This document shows, piece by piece, positions 49,544 through 57,777 of a stretch of DNA of 64,000 nucleotides. Numbering within the stretch: position 1 is the first letter of the stretch; each line of letters starts with the position of its first letter. The notes beneath the pieces are model-generated. The model ran no database searches and was not told the DNA's origin. It saw nothing but the letters and a program-made list of their open reading frames with translations. Position numbers and translations under genes: made by a program. The stretch covers positions 134,743 to 198,742 of the forward strand of contig NZ_RYFI01000006.1 of the NCBI RefSeq assembly GCF_004103825.1. Reading direction: 5' to 3'. The stretch comes from Hansschlegelia zhihuaiae (GTDB lineage Bacteria; Pseudomonadota; Alphaproteobacteria; Rhizobiales; Methylopilaceae).

Positions 49544-50557
49544 ATGACCGAAGCCCTTCCGCAGCCCTCCGACTCCGAACCGTCCTTCGCCCGCGCCCTC
49601 ACCCTCTGGCGCGACCATCAGCGCCGCGAGGCGCCCTTCCCCGAGGCCGGCGAGCGGCCCTATTCGCCGGGCTCCGAGCGGACCCTTTCGAGCTACGCGC
49701 CCTACGCCGTCGCGCTGGCGCTCGCGCTCGGCGCCGGCGCCGCCTTCGCGTCGCTCGCCACGGCCCCGGCGCTGGACGATTCGATCGACACCGTCGCCGC
49801 CCTCGACGCCCGCACCATGGGCCTCGCCCGAAACCTCGATTCGAGCGGCCAGCAGACCAAGGCCGCGACCCTCAACCGCGACGTCAGCACCATGAAGTCC
49901 GAGATCGCCCGGCTGCAGCGGGCGCTCGACCAGGCGCGCTCGAACCAGGCGGCCCAGTCCAAGGCGGTCGCCGGACAGGCCGCCTCGAACCAGGAAGAAG
50001 TGAGATCTCTCAAGGCCGAGATCGCAAATCTTCAGAGGACGCTCGAGACGGCCCGCGACGGCGCCTCCGCCAGAATCGAGCAGCTTTCGACGAAGCTCGA
50101 TCAGTCGAAGGAGGACGCCGCCCGCGTCGCCGAACTGCGCGAGCGTCTCGACCGGATGGAGAAGCAGGCGTCGGCCCAGAATGCCCCCGCCCCCGCGGAA
50201 AGCCGCCGCGACGTCGGGCCCGAGATCACCGGCAGCCTGAGCCAAGCTCCCCGCGGAGAAGAGCCGCGCTCGCTCGACGCGCGCGCGCAGGAGCTCGACG
50301 GGCGGAACCTGGCCGCCCGCGAACCGGCTCAGCCCGAGGTCGCCAGCCGGGACGCCGGCGGCCAGATCATCCGCAACTGGACGGTTCGAGAGGTCTATCG
50401 CGGCGTCGCCTTGCTCGAAGGCCGCCGCGGAATGATCGAAGTGGTGCGCGGAGCGCGCGCCCCCGGCATCGGCCGCGTCCGCTCGATCGAGCGCCGCGAC
50501 GGACAGTGGGTCGTCGTGACCGATCGGGGCCTCGTGCTGGAGCGGCAGGAGCTCTGA
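49544..50557 (+). CDS. Membrane-anchored coiled-coil protein with C-terminal beta domain
   Basis: The 337-residue protein has a cytoplasmic N-terminus of about 45 residues, one membrane segment (YAPYAVALALALGAGAAFASLA), then a coiled coil over about residues 105-210 (heptads in VSTMKSEIARLQRALDQARS and EEVRSLKAEIANLQRTLETARD). A disordered Pro/Ala stretch follows, and a small all-beta C-terminal domain (IIRNWTVREVYRGVALLEGRRGMIEVVRGARAPGIGRVRSIERRDGQWVVVTDRGLVL) that resembles a pilus-assembly or SH3-like fold. Similar proteins are common but unnamed in Rhizobiales. Function unknown. Confidence 0.8.
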   Translation: MTEALPQPSDSEPSFARALTLWRDHQRREAPFPEAGERPYSPGSERTLSSYAPYAVALALALGAGAAFASLATAPALDDSIDTVAALDARTMGLARNLDSSGQQTKAATLNRDVSTMKSEIARLQRALDQARSNQAAQSKAVAGQAASNQEEVRSLKAEIANLQRTLETARDGASARIEQLSTKLDQSKEDAARVAELRERLDRMEKQASAQNAPAPAESRRDVGPEITGSLSQAPRGEEPRSLDARAQELDGRNLAAREPAQPEVASRDAGGQIIRNWTVREVYRGVALLEGRRGMIEVVRGARAPGIGRVRSIERRDGQWVVVTDRGLVLERQEL

Positions 50558-50699
50558 GAAGCCGGCGAGCGGCAAGGGGACCCTCAACAACGGCTTAAGC
50601 CCGGCTTAAGCACGCTCGTGCGAGGCTTCGCGGCGTGACGCCCAAGCCGAGAGCGCCGGCGCGACCTGTCCCTTCCCGTCCCCGTCCGGACCCACGCCT

Positions 50700-51665
50700 A
50701 TGCGCCAGGTCGTTGAACGCCTCCGCGACGCGCCCGTCGCAGACGCCCCCTCGCCCCTCAAGGTCGCGGTCCTGCTGCCCTGCTTCAATGAAGAGGCGGC
50801 GATCGCGGAAGTGGTGCGGGGCTTCCGCGCGGCGCTGCCGGCGGCCGACATCTATGTCTACGACAACAACTCCACGGACGAGACCGTCGAGCGCGCGCGA
50901 GAAGCGGGCGCGATCGTCCGGACCGAGCGGCGCCAGGGAAAGGGCGCGGTGGTGCGCCGGATGCTCGCCGACGTCGAGGCCGACGTCTATCTGATGGCCG
51001 ACGGCGACCTCACCTACGATCCGCTCGCGGCCCCCCTGCTAATCGACCGCCTTGTCTCCCGGCAGCTCGACATGGTGGTGGCGACGCGCGAGGGCGACGG
51101 CATGCTGGCCCGCAAGGGCCACGCCGCCGGCAACCGGATGTTCAACCGGATCATTGCGCGGCTGTTCGGGGCGGGCTTCACCGACATACTGTCGGGCTAC
51201 CGCGCCTGCTCGCGCCGTTTCGCCAAGTCCTTCCCGACGGCCTCAGATGGCTTCGAGATCGAGACGGAGCTGTCGATCCATGCGCTCGACCTGCGCCTCG
51301 CGGTCGATGAGTTGCCGGTTCGCTACGGCCGGCGGCCCGACAATTCGGCTTCGAAGCTGTCCACGGTCCGCGACGGCCTCCGCATCCTCTGGACCATCGC
51401 GATGATGTACCGGGCCGTGAAACCGTTCCGCTTCTTCGGCGCGATCGGCCTCGGTCTCGCCGCCCTGTCGGTCGCGCTTGGCGCGCCGGTCGTCGTCGAG
51501 TTCGTGGAGACCGGGCTCGTGCCGCGGCTGCCGACCGCCGTGCTCGCCGCGAGCGTCATGCAGCTCGCGGTGCTGAGCGTCGTCTGCGGCGTGATCGTCG
51601 AGGCCGTGGCCGAAGCCCGGCGCGAGGCCAAGCGGCTGCGCTATCTCGAGCTCAGGCGCGCCTGA
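50700..51665 (+). CDS. Family 2 glycosyltransferase with C-terminal membrane helices
   Basis: The 321-residue protein starts with a GT2 nucleotide-sugar domain: VAVLLPCFNEEAAIAEVV, YVYDNNSTDETVERAREAG, the metal-binding MADGDLTYDP, and the acceptor motif TDILSGYRACSRRFAKSFP. Two hydrophobic helices end it (about 240-262 and 275-297). This resembles polyprenyl-phosphate sugar transferases of the DPM1/GtrB type, so a lipid-linked sugar product is likely; donor and acceptor are unknown. Its last 14 bases overlap the last 14 of cbiD on the other strand. Confidence 0.88.
   Translation: MRQVVERLRDAPVADAPSPLKVAVLLPCFNEEAAIAEVVRGFRAALPAADIYVYDNNSTDETVERAREAGAIVRTERRQGKGAVVRRMLADVEADVYLMADGDLTYDPLAAPLLIDRLVSRQLDMVVATREGDGMLARKGHAAGNRMFNRIIARLFGAGFTDILSGYRACSRRFAKSFPTASDGFEIETELSIHALDLRLAVDELPVRYGRRPDNSASKLSTVRDGLRILWTIAMMYRAVKPFRFFGAIGLGLAALSVALGAPVVVEFVETGLVPRLPTAVLAASVMQLAVLSVVCGVIVEAVAEARREAKRLRYLELRRA
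51652..51665. repeat. Perfect 14-bp palindrome formed by two overlapping stop ends
   Basis: TCAGGCGCGCCTGA is self-complementary. It contains the rightward TGA of the glycosyltransferase gene and the leftward TGA of cbiD, so both proteins end in the same RRA-stop codons read from opposite strands. Confidence 0.85.
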
Positions 51666-52770
51666 ACGCGTCGTCGGCCGCGCGTCCCACGACCGCTCCT
51701 TCCCGATCGACCGCCAGCACCTCGATCGAGACCTCCGAACCGTGCAGCGCCTCGATCGCGGTCGCGCGCGCCTGCGCCGCGACAGCGTCCGCGAGGCCGA
51801 TCTCATGTCCGAGCCTGAGCGCCGCGAGCCCGGTCGGGGCCGCTGCGATGCGCGCCACAAGCTCCTCGCTTGCGCCGCGCTCCGCCGCGAGCGCGGAAAG
51901 AAAGCCGGCGTCGACCTGGCTGCGCCCCGAATGCAGGTCGAGACGGCCCGCCGCAAGCTTCGAGATCTTGGCGAAGCCGCCCGCGATGGTCAGCCGAGGC
52001 AGCGGATGCGCCCGCAGATACTTGAGCAACCCGCCCACGAAATCGCCCATGTCGATCAGCGCCGTCTCGGGCAGGCCGTAGAGGCGCTGCAGCGCGGCCT
52101 CCGAGGTCGCGCCGACCGCGGCGCCGACATGCGGGTAGCCGGCGGCCCGCGCGACGTCGACGCCGCGATGGATCGAGTGGATCCAGGCCGAGCAGCTATA
52201 TGGCACCACGACCCCGGTCGTGCCGAGCACGGAGAGGCCGCCGACGATCCCGAGGCGCGGATTCCAGGTCTTCTGGGCGAGCGCCGCGCCGTCGCGGATC
52301 GAGACCTCGATCTCGACGTCGCCGGCTGCGCCCTCCTCTGCCGCGACCTCGGCGATCGCGGCGCGCATCATCTCGCGCGGCTTCGGGTTGATGGCGGGCT
52401 CGCCCGGCGCGAGCGGCAGCCCGGGAAGCGTCACGGTTCCAACGCCCTCGCCGGCCCGGAACGAGACCCCCGAACCGGGAGCGGCGAGCCGCACGCAGGA
52501 CATCACCAGCGCGCCATGCGTGACGTCCGGGTCGTCGCCGGCGTCCTTGACGATCCCGGCGCGCGCGAAGCCTTCGCCCCGCTCCTCGAGCGCAAGCGCG
52601 AAGGACGGGCGCTCGCCCTTCGGCAGCACGATCTCGACCGGGTCCGGGAAAGCGCCGGTGAGCAGCGCCCGGTAGGCGGCCTTGGCGGCCGCGGTCGCGC
52701 AGGCGCCGGTGGTCCAGCCGCGCCTCAGCGGCCGGCCGGGCTCGGGCGGCGCGTCGGGTCCCTCGTCCAT
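51652..52770 (-). CDS. cbiD: Cobalt-precorrin-5B C1-methyltransferase (CbiD)
   Basis: Methylates C-1 of the corrin ring with S-adenosylmethionine. CbiD is the anaerobic-route enzyme; many aerobic cobalamin makers use CobF for this step. The 372-residue product has the signature RRGWTTGACATAAAKAAYRALL at its start and VTLPGLPLAPGEPAINPKPREMM. It also has GTTGVVVPYSCSAWIHSIHRGVDVARAAG and FAKISKLAAGRLDLHSGRSQVD. It is the last gene of the leftward cobalamin unit, 9 bases downstream of the cbiG-cobJ gene. Confidence 0.95.
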   Translation of the reverse strand: MDEGPDAPPEPGRPLRRGWTTGACATAAAKAAYRALLTGAFPDPVEIVLPKGERPSFALALEERGEGFARAGIVKDAGDDPDVTHGALVMSCVRLAAPGSGVSFRAGEGVGTVTLPGLPLAPGEPAINPKPREMMRAAIAEVAAEEGAAGDVEIEVSIRDGAALAQKTWNPRLGIVGGLSVLGTTGVVVPYSCSAWIHSIHRGVDVARAAGYPHVGAAVGATSEAALQRLYGLPETALIDMGDFVGGLLKYLRAHPLPRLTIAGGFAKISKLAAGRLDLHSGRSQVDAGFLSALAAERGASEELVARIAAAPTGLAALRLGHEIGLADAVAAQARATAIEALHGSEVSIEVLAVDREGAVVGRAADDAFRRA

Positions 52771-52779
52771 CGGGCGAAA

Positions 52780-54486
52780 CTAGCCGATGTCCTCGGTCAG
52801 CGCTTCGGTTTCGAGCTCGTAGACGCGCGGCGTGTACATCCATTGCCGGCCGTCCGCGCGCGCGAAAACGCGGCTGCGCGACGAGCCGACGATGATGAGA
52901 GTGCGCATGTCCACCACCGCGGGGTCGATCTCGCCGAGCGTGGTCAAGGTCACGGATTCGCCCTTGCGGCCAACATTGCGGGCGAGCGCGACCGGGGTCG
53001 CGTCCGAGCGGTGGCGACGGATCACCTCCAGGGCGTCGACGAGCTGCCGGCGCCGGCGCAGCGACGCCGGGTTGTAGAGCGCGAGCGCGAAATCCGCGCC
53101 AGCGGCCGCTTCGAGCCGCGCCGCGATGACCGCCCACGGCTTCAGCTGGTCGGAGAGCGAGATGGTCGCGAAGTCGTGCCCAAGCGGCGCCCCGAGCCGG
53201 GCGGCGGCGGCCTGCATGGCGGAGACGCCCGGCGTCACCTCGATCGTGACGCTCGGCCAGCGGACGGGCTCGGCGGCTACGGCCTCCATTACGGCCGCCG
53301 CCATGCCGAATACGCCGCTGTCGCCCGACGAGACGACCGCCACTTCGCGGCCTTGTCCCGCGAGCGCGAGCGCGGCGCGGGCCCGCTCGATCTCGACGCG
53401 ATTGTCGGAGCCGTGCCGGCGCTGGCCGGGGCGCTCCGGCACCATGGCGAGATAGCCCTCATAGCCGACGAGGTCGTCCGCGCGGTCGAGCGCGGCCGCG
53501 GCCTCCGGCGTGAGCCAGCCCTTGGCGCCCGGGCCAAGGCCGACGACCGTCACTCGGCCGGGCGCGCGGCCGAGCTCCAGCGGATCCTGCGGCTCGGCGT
53601 AGCGGTGGAGCCGCAGGCCGGGCTCGCCATGGACCAACTCCCCGCCCTCGACGCGATGCTCGACGAGCCGGAGCGGGACGCCCTTCGCCGCGAGGCCGCC
53701 CGTGAACAGGTGGTGGATAGGCGCCCCCTCGGGCGCCGTCGAAAAGGCGATCGCGGACTGCGACAGGCCAAGCGTGTCGACCGCCTGCGTCATGCGCTCC
53801 AGCATCGCGGCGTCGGGCCGATCGAACTCGGCGACCAGGATCTTGGGATGGTAGAGAAGCCCGCCCTCCGGCGGCGCGCCGGCTTCCGCCGAGATTCTCA
53901 GAACCACCTCGCCATCGGGGGCGAGCGGGAGGTTCGAGTTTTCGAGCCATGCGGCGGACCCTTCCAGCCGCGCCTCCGCCCCGGACAGGAGCGCGGCGGT
54001 CACGGTCTTGGCGTCGTCGGGGTTGTCGAGCGCGTAGCCGGGCGGCGGCGCCTCCAGGATGACGCCGAACCGGCGCGCGCCGGCGCCGGTGAGCGCCGGC
54101 GTCCCGCCAAGCGCCGCAGCGAGCCGGCGGGCAAGCGGATCGGCTCCCGTCAGGCCTCCGAGCAGCGGCACGACAGTCGCGCCGTCGTCGCTCACCGCAA
54201 GCACCGGCGGCTCGGCGCGCTTGTCCTTGAGAAGCGGCGCGAGCAGGCGGATCAGGATGCCCGAAGCGCAGATGCCGATGATGGGACGCCCGGCGCGGAA
54301 CAGGTCGCGGGTCTGCGCAGCGGCGTCCTCGAAAGCGCTGTCGAGACCGTCGGCGCGGCCCGCTAGGCCATAGGAGTCCCCGCCGATCGCGTCGACGATT
54401 CGGCGCGCGAGCTCCACGCCCGCGAGGTTGAAGGCGAGCACGGCGGGCCGGGCCGCGCACGGCCTGTCGGCGGCAGGGCGGCTCAT
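52780..54486 (-). CDS. cobJ: Fused CbiG-like / precorrin-3B C17-methyltransferase (CobJ)
   Basis: A two-part protein of 568 residues. Residues about 15-135 form a CbiG N-terminal domain (GICASGILIRLLAPLLKDKR and VSDDGATVVPLLGGLTGADPLARRLAAALGGTP). A middle stretch to about 300 includes a degenerate CbiG_C/CobE-like segment (LVAEFDRPDAAMLERMTQAVDTLGLSQSAIAFSTAPEG). Residues 311-556 are CobJ, with RVTVVGLGPGAKGWLTPEAAAAL, VSSGDSGVFGMAAAVMEAV and TPGVSAMQAAAARLGAPLGHDFATISLSD. CobJ methylates C-17 and drives ring contraction; CbiG opens the lactone in the anaerobic route. The start overlaps the cobI stop by four bases. Confidence 0.92.
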   Translation of the reverse strand: MSRPAADRPCAARPAVLAFNLAGVELARRIVDAIGGDSYGLAGRADGLDSAFEDAAAQTRDLFRAGRPIIGICASGILIRLLAPLLKDKRAEPPVLAVSDDGATVVPLLGGLTGADPLARRLAAALGGTPALTGAGARRFGVILEAPPPGYALDNPDDAKTVTAALLSGAEARLEGSAAWLENSNLPLAPDGEVVLRISAEAGAPPEGGLLYHPKILVAEFDRPDAAMLERMTQAVDTLGLSQSAIAFSTAPEGAPIHHLFTGGLAAKGVPLRLVEHRVEGGELVHGEPGLRLHRYAEPQDPLELGRAPGRVTVVGLGPGAKGWLTPEAAAALDRADDLVGYEGYLAMVPERPGQRRHGSDNRVEIERARAALALAGQGREVAVVSSGDSGVFGMAAAVMEAVAAEPVRWPSVTIEVTPGVSAMQAAAARLGAPLGHDFATISLSDQLKPWAVIAARLEAAAGADFALALYNPASLRRRRQLVDALEVIRRHRSDATPVALARNVGRKGESVTLTTLGEIDPAVVDMRTLIIVGSSRSRVFARADGRQWMYTPRVYELETEALTEDIG

Positions 54487-55208
54487 GGGACCTCCCGGCT
54501 CGGAACCACGATGATCGAGAAATACGGCGCCGACTCCGGCGCGACTTCGGCGGCCCGCATCACGCGCTCTCCCGGCTGGCTCGCCCGCTCGACATAGAAG
54601 GCGCGGTCGAGCGCGCCCGCGGTCTCGAGCGCGGCCCGGACCTTCCCGAAGGTCCGGCCGAGCTTCATCACGACCGCGGCGTCGGCGGCGGCGATCCGTA
54701 GGACCAGCTCGTCCTCCGGCAAGGTGCCGGGGATGACCGTGACCGTGTCCTTGCGCAGGCAAAGCGGACGTCCGAGCGCCGCGGGGCCCGCCATGATCGA
54801 CGACACGCCGGGCGCGACGGTCGTGTCGTAGCGATCCTTCAGCCGCGCGTGCCAGTAGATGAACGAGCCGTAGAAGAACGGGTCGCCCTCGCACAGCACG
54901 CAGACGTTCTGGCCGCGGTCGAGCCGTGCAGCGATCTGGGCCGCGGTCTCGTCGTAGAAGGCGCGCATCACGGACGGGTAGGACGGCAGGTCCGCCTCCG
55001 GGCTAGCCGTCACCGGATAGACCAGCGGCAAGAGCTCCTGGCCGTCGCGCAGATGCGGCCGCGCGGCCGACAGCGCGACGCCGGAGCCCGCCTTGGCGGC
55101 CGGGTAGGCGACGACGTCGGCCTCCCCAATCAGCCGCACGGCCTTCAGCGTGAGAAGCTCGGGGTCGCCCGGCCCGACGCCGACGCCGGAGAAGCGGCCA
55201 GCGGTCAT
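54483..55208 (-). CDS. cobI: Precorrin-2 C20-methyltransferase
   Basis: Methylates precorrin-2 at C-20 to precorrin-3A. The 241-residue product has the methyltransferase starts FSGVGVGPGDPELLTLKAVRLIGEADVVAYP and VCVLCEGDPFFYGSFIYWHARL. TTVAPGVSSIMAGPAALGRPLC and VVMKLGRTFGKVRAAL follow. Its ATG overlaps the cobH stop codon by four bases, and its own stop overlaps the cobJ start the same way, so cobH-cobI-cobJ are translationally coupled. Confidence 0.95.
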   Translation of the reverse strand: MTAGRFSGVGVGPGDPELLTLKAVRLIGEADVVAYPAAKAGSGVALSAARPHLRDGQELLPLVYPVTASPEADLPSYPSVMRAFYDETAAQIAARLDRGQNVCVLCEGDPFFYGSFIYWHARLKDRYDTTVAPGVSSIMAGPAALGRPLCLRKDTVTVIPGTLPEDELVLRIAAADAAVVMKLGRTFGKVRAALETAGALDRAFYVERASQPGERVMRAAEVAPESAPYFSIIVVPSREVP

Positions 55209-55828
55209 TCCCGCGCGTCCGCGACGGCGTTGAGGGCCGCGACCGCCATGGCGCTGCCGCCCCGGCGGCCGAGCAGCGTCAGGAACGGCGTCCCGCGCGG
55301 ATTGCGGGAAAGCTCCTCCTTGGACTCGGCCGCGCCGATGAAGCCGACCGGAAGCCCAAGGATCGCGGCCGGCCTCGGCCAGCCGTCGTCGAGCCGGTCG
55401 AGCAGATGGAACAGCGTGGTGGGCGCATTGCCTATCGCGACCACCGCGCCATCGAGGCGGTCGCGCCAGAGCTCGACGGCAGCGGCCGAGCGCGTCGTTG
55501 AAAGGTTTCGGGCGAGGTCCGCGACCTCCGGCTGGTCGAGGAAGCACAGCACCTCGTTGGCGGCAGGCAGCCGCGACCGGGTGACGCCCGACGCGACCAT
55601 CTTGGCGTCGCAGATGATCGGGGCGCCGTCCTGCAGGGCGGCGCGCGCGGCGGCGACGACGTCAGCCGAATAGCGTGTCTCGGCGGGAAGGTCGGTCATG
55701 CCGCAGGCGTGGATCATGCGGACCATGACGCCGGCCACGTCCTCTGGCAGGGCCGACAGGTCCGCCTCCGCGCGGATCGTCGCGAAGGAGCGACGATAGA
55801 TCTCCGCGCCGTCCTTGATGTAGCGCAT
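55205..55828 (-). CDS. cobH: Precorrin-8X methylmutase
   Basis: Moves a methyl group from C-11 to C-12, giving hydrogenobyrinate. The 207-residue protein has IYRRSFATIRAEADLSALPEDVAGVMVRMIHACGMTDLP, with the catalytic His of MIHACGM. ICDAKMVASGVTRSRLP and AIGNAPTTLFHLL follow, then ILGLPVGFIGAAESKEEL. It starts 99 bases after cobG and overlaps cobI by four bases. Confidence 0.96.
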   Translation of the reverse strand: MRYIKDGAEIYRRSFATIRAEADLSALPEDVAGVMVRMIHACGMTDLPAETRYSADVVAAARAALQDGAPIICDAKMVASGVTRSRLPAANEVLCFLDQPEVADLARNLSTTRSAAAVELWRDRLDGAVVAIGNAPTTLFHLLDRLDDGWPRPAAILGLPVGFIGAAESKEELSRNPRGTPFLTLLGRRGGSAMAVAALNAVADARE

Positions 55829-55927
55829 GCCTGCCTTTCAAAGCCCGAGAAGGCCACCCGTCCGTCGTGCGTCAGCCTTGTGACGGCGGCGGGGGCGCAA
55901 GGCAAGGCGTAGTTTCCTTCCATGCGG

Positions 55928-57169
55928 TCAACGGGTTGTCGCAAGCAGCGCGAGCGCCTCGGCCGCGCCTGGCGCTTCGAGCCGGCCGAGTTCTTGGCCC
56001 GGCCTCCGGGGGGCCGCGTCGCGATGCGCCGACCAGCCCGCGCGTTCGCTCGATCCGAGCAGGAGAAGGTCGGCCGGAACCGCGCCGCCGCAACCCTTCG
56101 GACAGCCGGAGAGATGCAGGCTCGCCCTGCGCTCCGGCAACCGGGCGGGGTCGGAAGCCGCGAGCGCCAGAATCTCGCGGCCGAGCGCCTTGGCGGGCTC
56201 GTGCGCCCGCTCGCACGCCGGCGCGCCGGCGCAGGCGACGACGGCGAGCCGCTCCGCGACGGCGAGCGGGGGGAAGCCGACAGCGACGGATGGCGCCAGC
56301 AGCGCGGCGGCGCGGCTCTCGGCGAGGCCGGGAATCACGACGGCGGACCATGGCGTAAGGACCAGCCGACCTTCGCCGTCGCGCTCGGCTATGTTGGCCA
56401 GGAAGTCCAGCATCGCCTGGTCGAGCCGGCCAACCGGAACCGGGAGACTGAGCGCCACACCGCCGGCGCGCATCGCCACAAGGCCCAAGCGAGGCTCGAC
56501 CGCATTGGCCCGCGGTGGGGGAGTGGCGAGGACGGCGCCGCCGCTCGACGTCAGGGCTTTCCGGATCATGGGCTCAGACAGGCCGCCGGCCCGCATGTCG
56601 CCGCCCTCGGCTGCGGCGGCCGCGGCGATCGATAGCAGCGCATCGACGGCGCCGTCCTCCGACCCGAAGGCGGCCGAGACTTGGCCGGCGGTGACGACCA
56701 GGCCGTCACGCGCCGCGACGACCGCCACGTCGGACGGCGTCGCGCCAATCCCGATGGGCCCGCCGCCATCCAGCACGAACGAGAATTTCGGCGAGAGGCT
56801 CTCGATCCAAGGCGCGGAAGAGAGCGCCTGGTCCAGCGCGGCGCCGAGACTTCTGAGATCGCGCCTCTCGCCCGGATCGATCCCCGAGAACGGATCGAGC
56901 AGGATGTTCCTTCGGCGCTCCGCCCGGCCAAATCGGAAGCCGGCCGCCTCCAGGCGCGAGGCGAGTTCCGGCCCGGCGTCGGGCGCGAGCCCGCGGATCT
57001 GGAGATTCGCCCGGTTGGTGAGGTCGACGACGCCGGAGCCGAGGCGTTCGGCCGCCTCGCCCACAGCCCGCGCCTGCGCCCCGGTCAGCGCGCCGCCGAG
57101 CGTGCGAATCCGCGCAAGGCCGCCATCGGCCATCGCGGCGAGGTGCAGCACGCCCGGACAATCCGCCAT
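55928..57169 (-). CDS. cobG: Precorrin-3B synthase (CobG)
   Basis: Oxygen-dependent enzyme of the aerobic cobalamin route that hydroxylates precorrin-3A and sets up ring contraction. The 413-residue protein has the sulfite/nitrite-reductase half-domains (ADGGLARIRTLGGALTGAQARAV, VDLTNRANLQIRGL) and the four cysteines of the siroheme-type 4Fe-4S site, CAGAPAC plus SGCPKGCGG. The start MADCPGVLHLAAMADGG was chosen as the family N-terminus. It heads the leftward cobG-cobH-cobI-cobJ-cbiD unit; I saw no cobalamin riboswitch in the 137 bases upstream of it. Confidence 0.93.
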   Translation of the reverse strand: MADCPGVLHLAAMADGGLARIRTLGGALTGAQARAVGEAAERLGSGVVDLTNRANLQIRGLAPDAGPELASRLEAAGFRFGRAERRRNILLDPFSGIDPGERRDLRSLGAALDQALSSAPWIESLSPKFSFVLDGGGPIGIGATPSDVAVVAARDGLVVTAGQVSAAFGSEDGAVDALLSIAAAAAAEGGDMRAGGLSEPMIRKALTSSGGAVLATPPPRANAVEPRLGLVAMRAGGVALSLPVPVGRLDQAMLDFLANIAERDGEGRLVLTPWSAVVIPGLAESRAAALLAPSVAVGFPPLAVAERLAVVACAGAPACERAHEPAKALGREILALAASDPARLPERRASLHLSGCPKGCGGAVPADLLLLGSSERAGWSAHRDAAPRRPGQELGRLEAPGAAEALALLATTR

Positions 57170-57326
57170 TGGGCTTCCTCGCGCCGAACGCGACCGAAGG
57201 CAAGCTGCGCCGCGGGCAGGCGACGTCAAACCCTCGCGGTGTTATAGGAACCGGCCGCCCGGCGGCACGTTGTACTTCGGACGGCGGTGATCCGCCGAAT
57301 CTTCCTTGTCGAAAAGGTATTTTGTT

Positions 57327-57710
57327 ATGGTGGATAGGAGAGCGAGCGGGCTCGCCAGCGACGCAAGCGCCCAGTTGGCGGAGCTGAAGGACACCATCGC
57401 GGACCTCGGCGAGCGGGTCGCGGAGATCGCCTCCCAGCGGGCTCGCGAGGCCCGCAAGCAGGCGCGCTCCGCCGCGAAGTCGATGCGCGGAACGGGCAGC
57501 AGCCTTTATGACGACGGCGCCGAGGCGCTTGGCGCGGCCGGGGACACGGCGCTCTATTACGGCCGGCGCGCGGGCCGCGTGGTGCGGGAAAATCCCGGCC
57601 TGTCATTGCTCGGCATTGCGGTCGGCGTCGGCGTCATCGCCGCGATCGTCTACGCCTCTCAGGAGGACGACCGCCGCTGGTATGAGCGCCGCCGCGGCGG
57701 GTGGTTCTGA
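57327..57710 (+). CDS. DUF883/ElaB-like membrane protein
   Basis: The 127-residue product has an N-terminal amphipathic helix with many Ala, Arg and Glu (LKDTIADLGERVAEIASQRAREARKQARSAAKSMRG), then GDTALYYGRRAGRVVRENPGLSLLGIAVGVGVIAAIVYAS, one membrane helix preceded by the RENPGLSLLGIAVGVG motif of DUF883/YqjD proteins. The tail is basic (RRWYERRRGGWF). In E. coli such proteins dock ribosomes at the membrane in stationary phase; that is only an analogy here. The ATG has AAAGG 8 bases upstream; a TTG at 57306 is an alternative. Confidence 0.8.
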   Translation: MVDRRASGLASDASAQLAELKDTIADLGERVAEIASQRAREARKQARSAAKSMRGTGSSLYDDGAEALGAAGDTALYYGRRAGRVVRENPGLSLLGIAVGVGVIAAIVYASQEDDRRWYERRRGGWF

Positions 57711-57727
57711 CGGCACGTCAGACGACG

Positions 57728-57757
57728 AAAAAGGGCGGCGCTTGCGCCGCCCTTTTT
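57728..57757. terminator. Strong bidirectional intrinsic terminator
   Basis: A 13-bp perfect stem (AAAAAGGGCGGCG with CGCCGCCCTTTTT) and CTTG loop, with T5 on both strands, between the convergent DUF883-like and TctC genes. Confidence 0.9.
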
Positions 57758-57777
57758 GCAGGAGCTTAGCGAACCCG

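Noticed and set aside
51742-54366. 874-residue plus-strand frame across the cobalamin genes
   Set aside because: Shadow of cbiD and the cbiG-cobJ gene; low-complexity Arg-rich product without motifs.
57170-57305. Possible cobalamin riboswitch upstream of cobG
   Set aside because: No B12-box or conserved junction sequence could be found on the minus strand.
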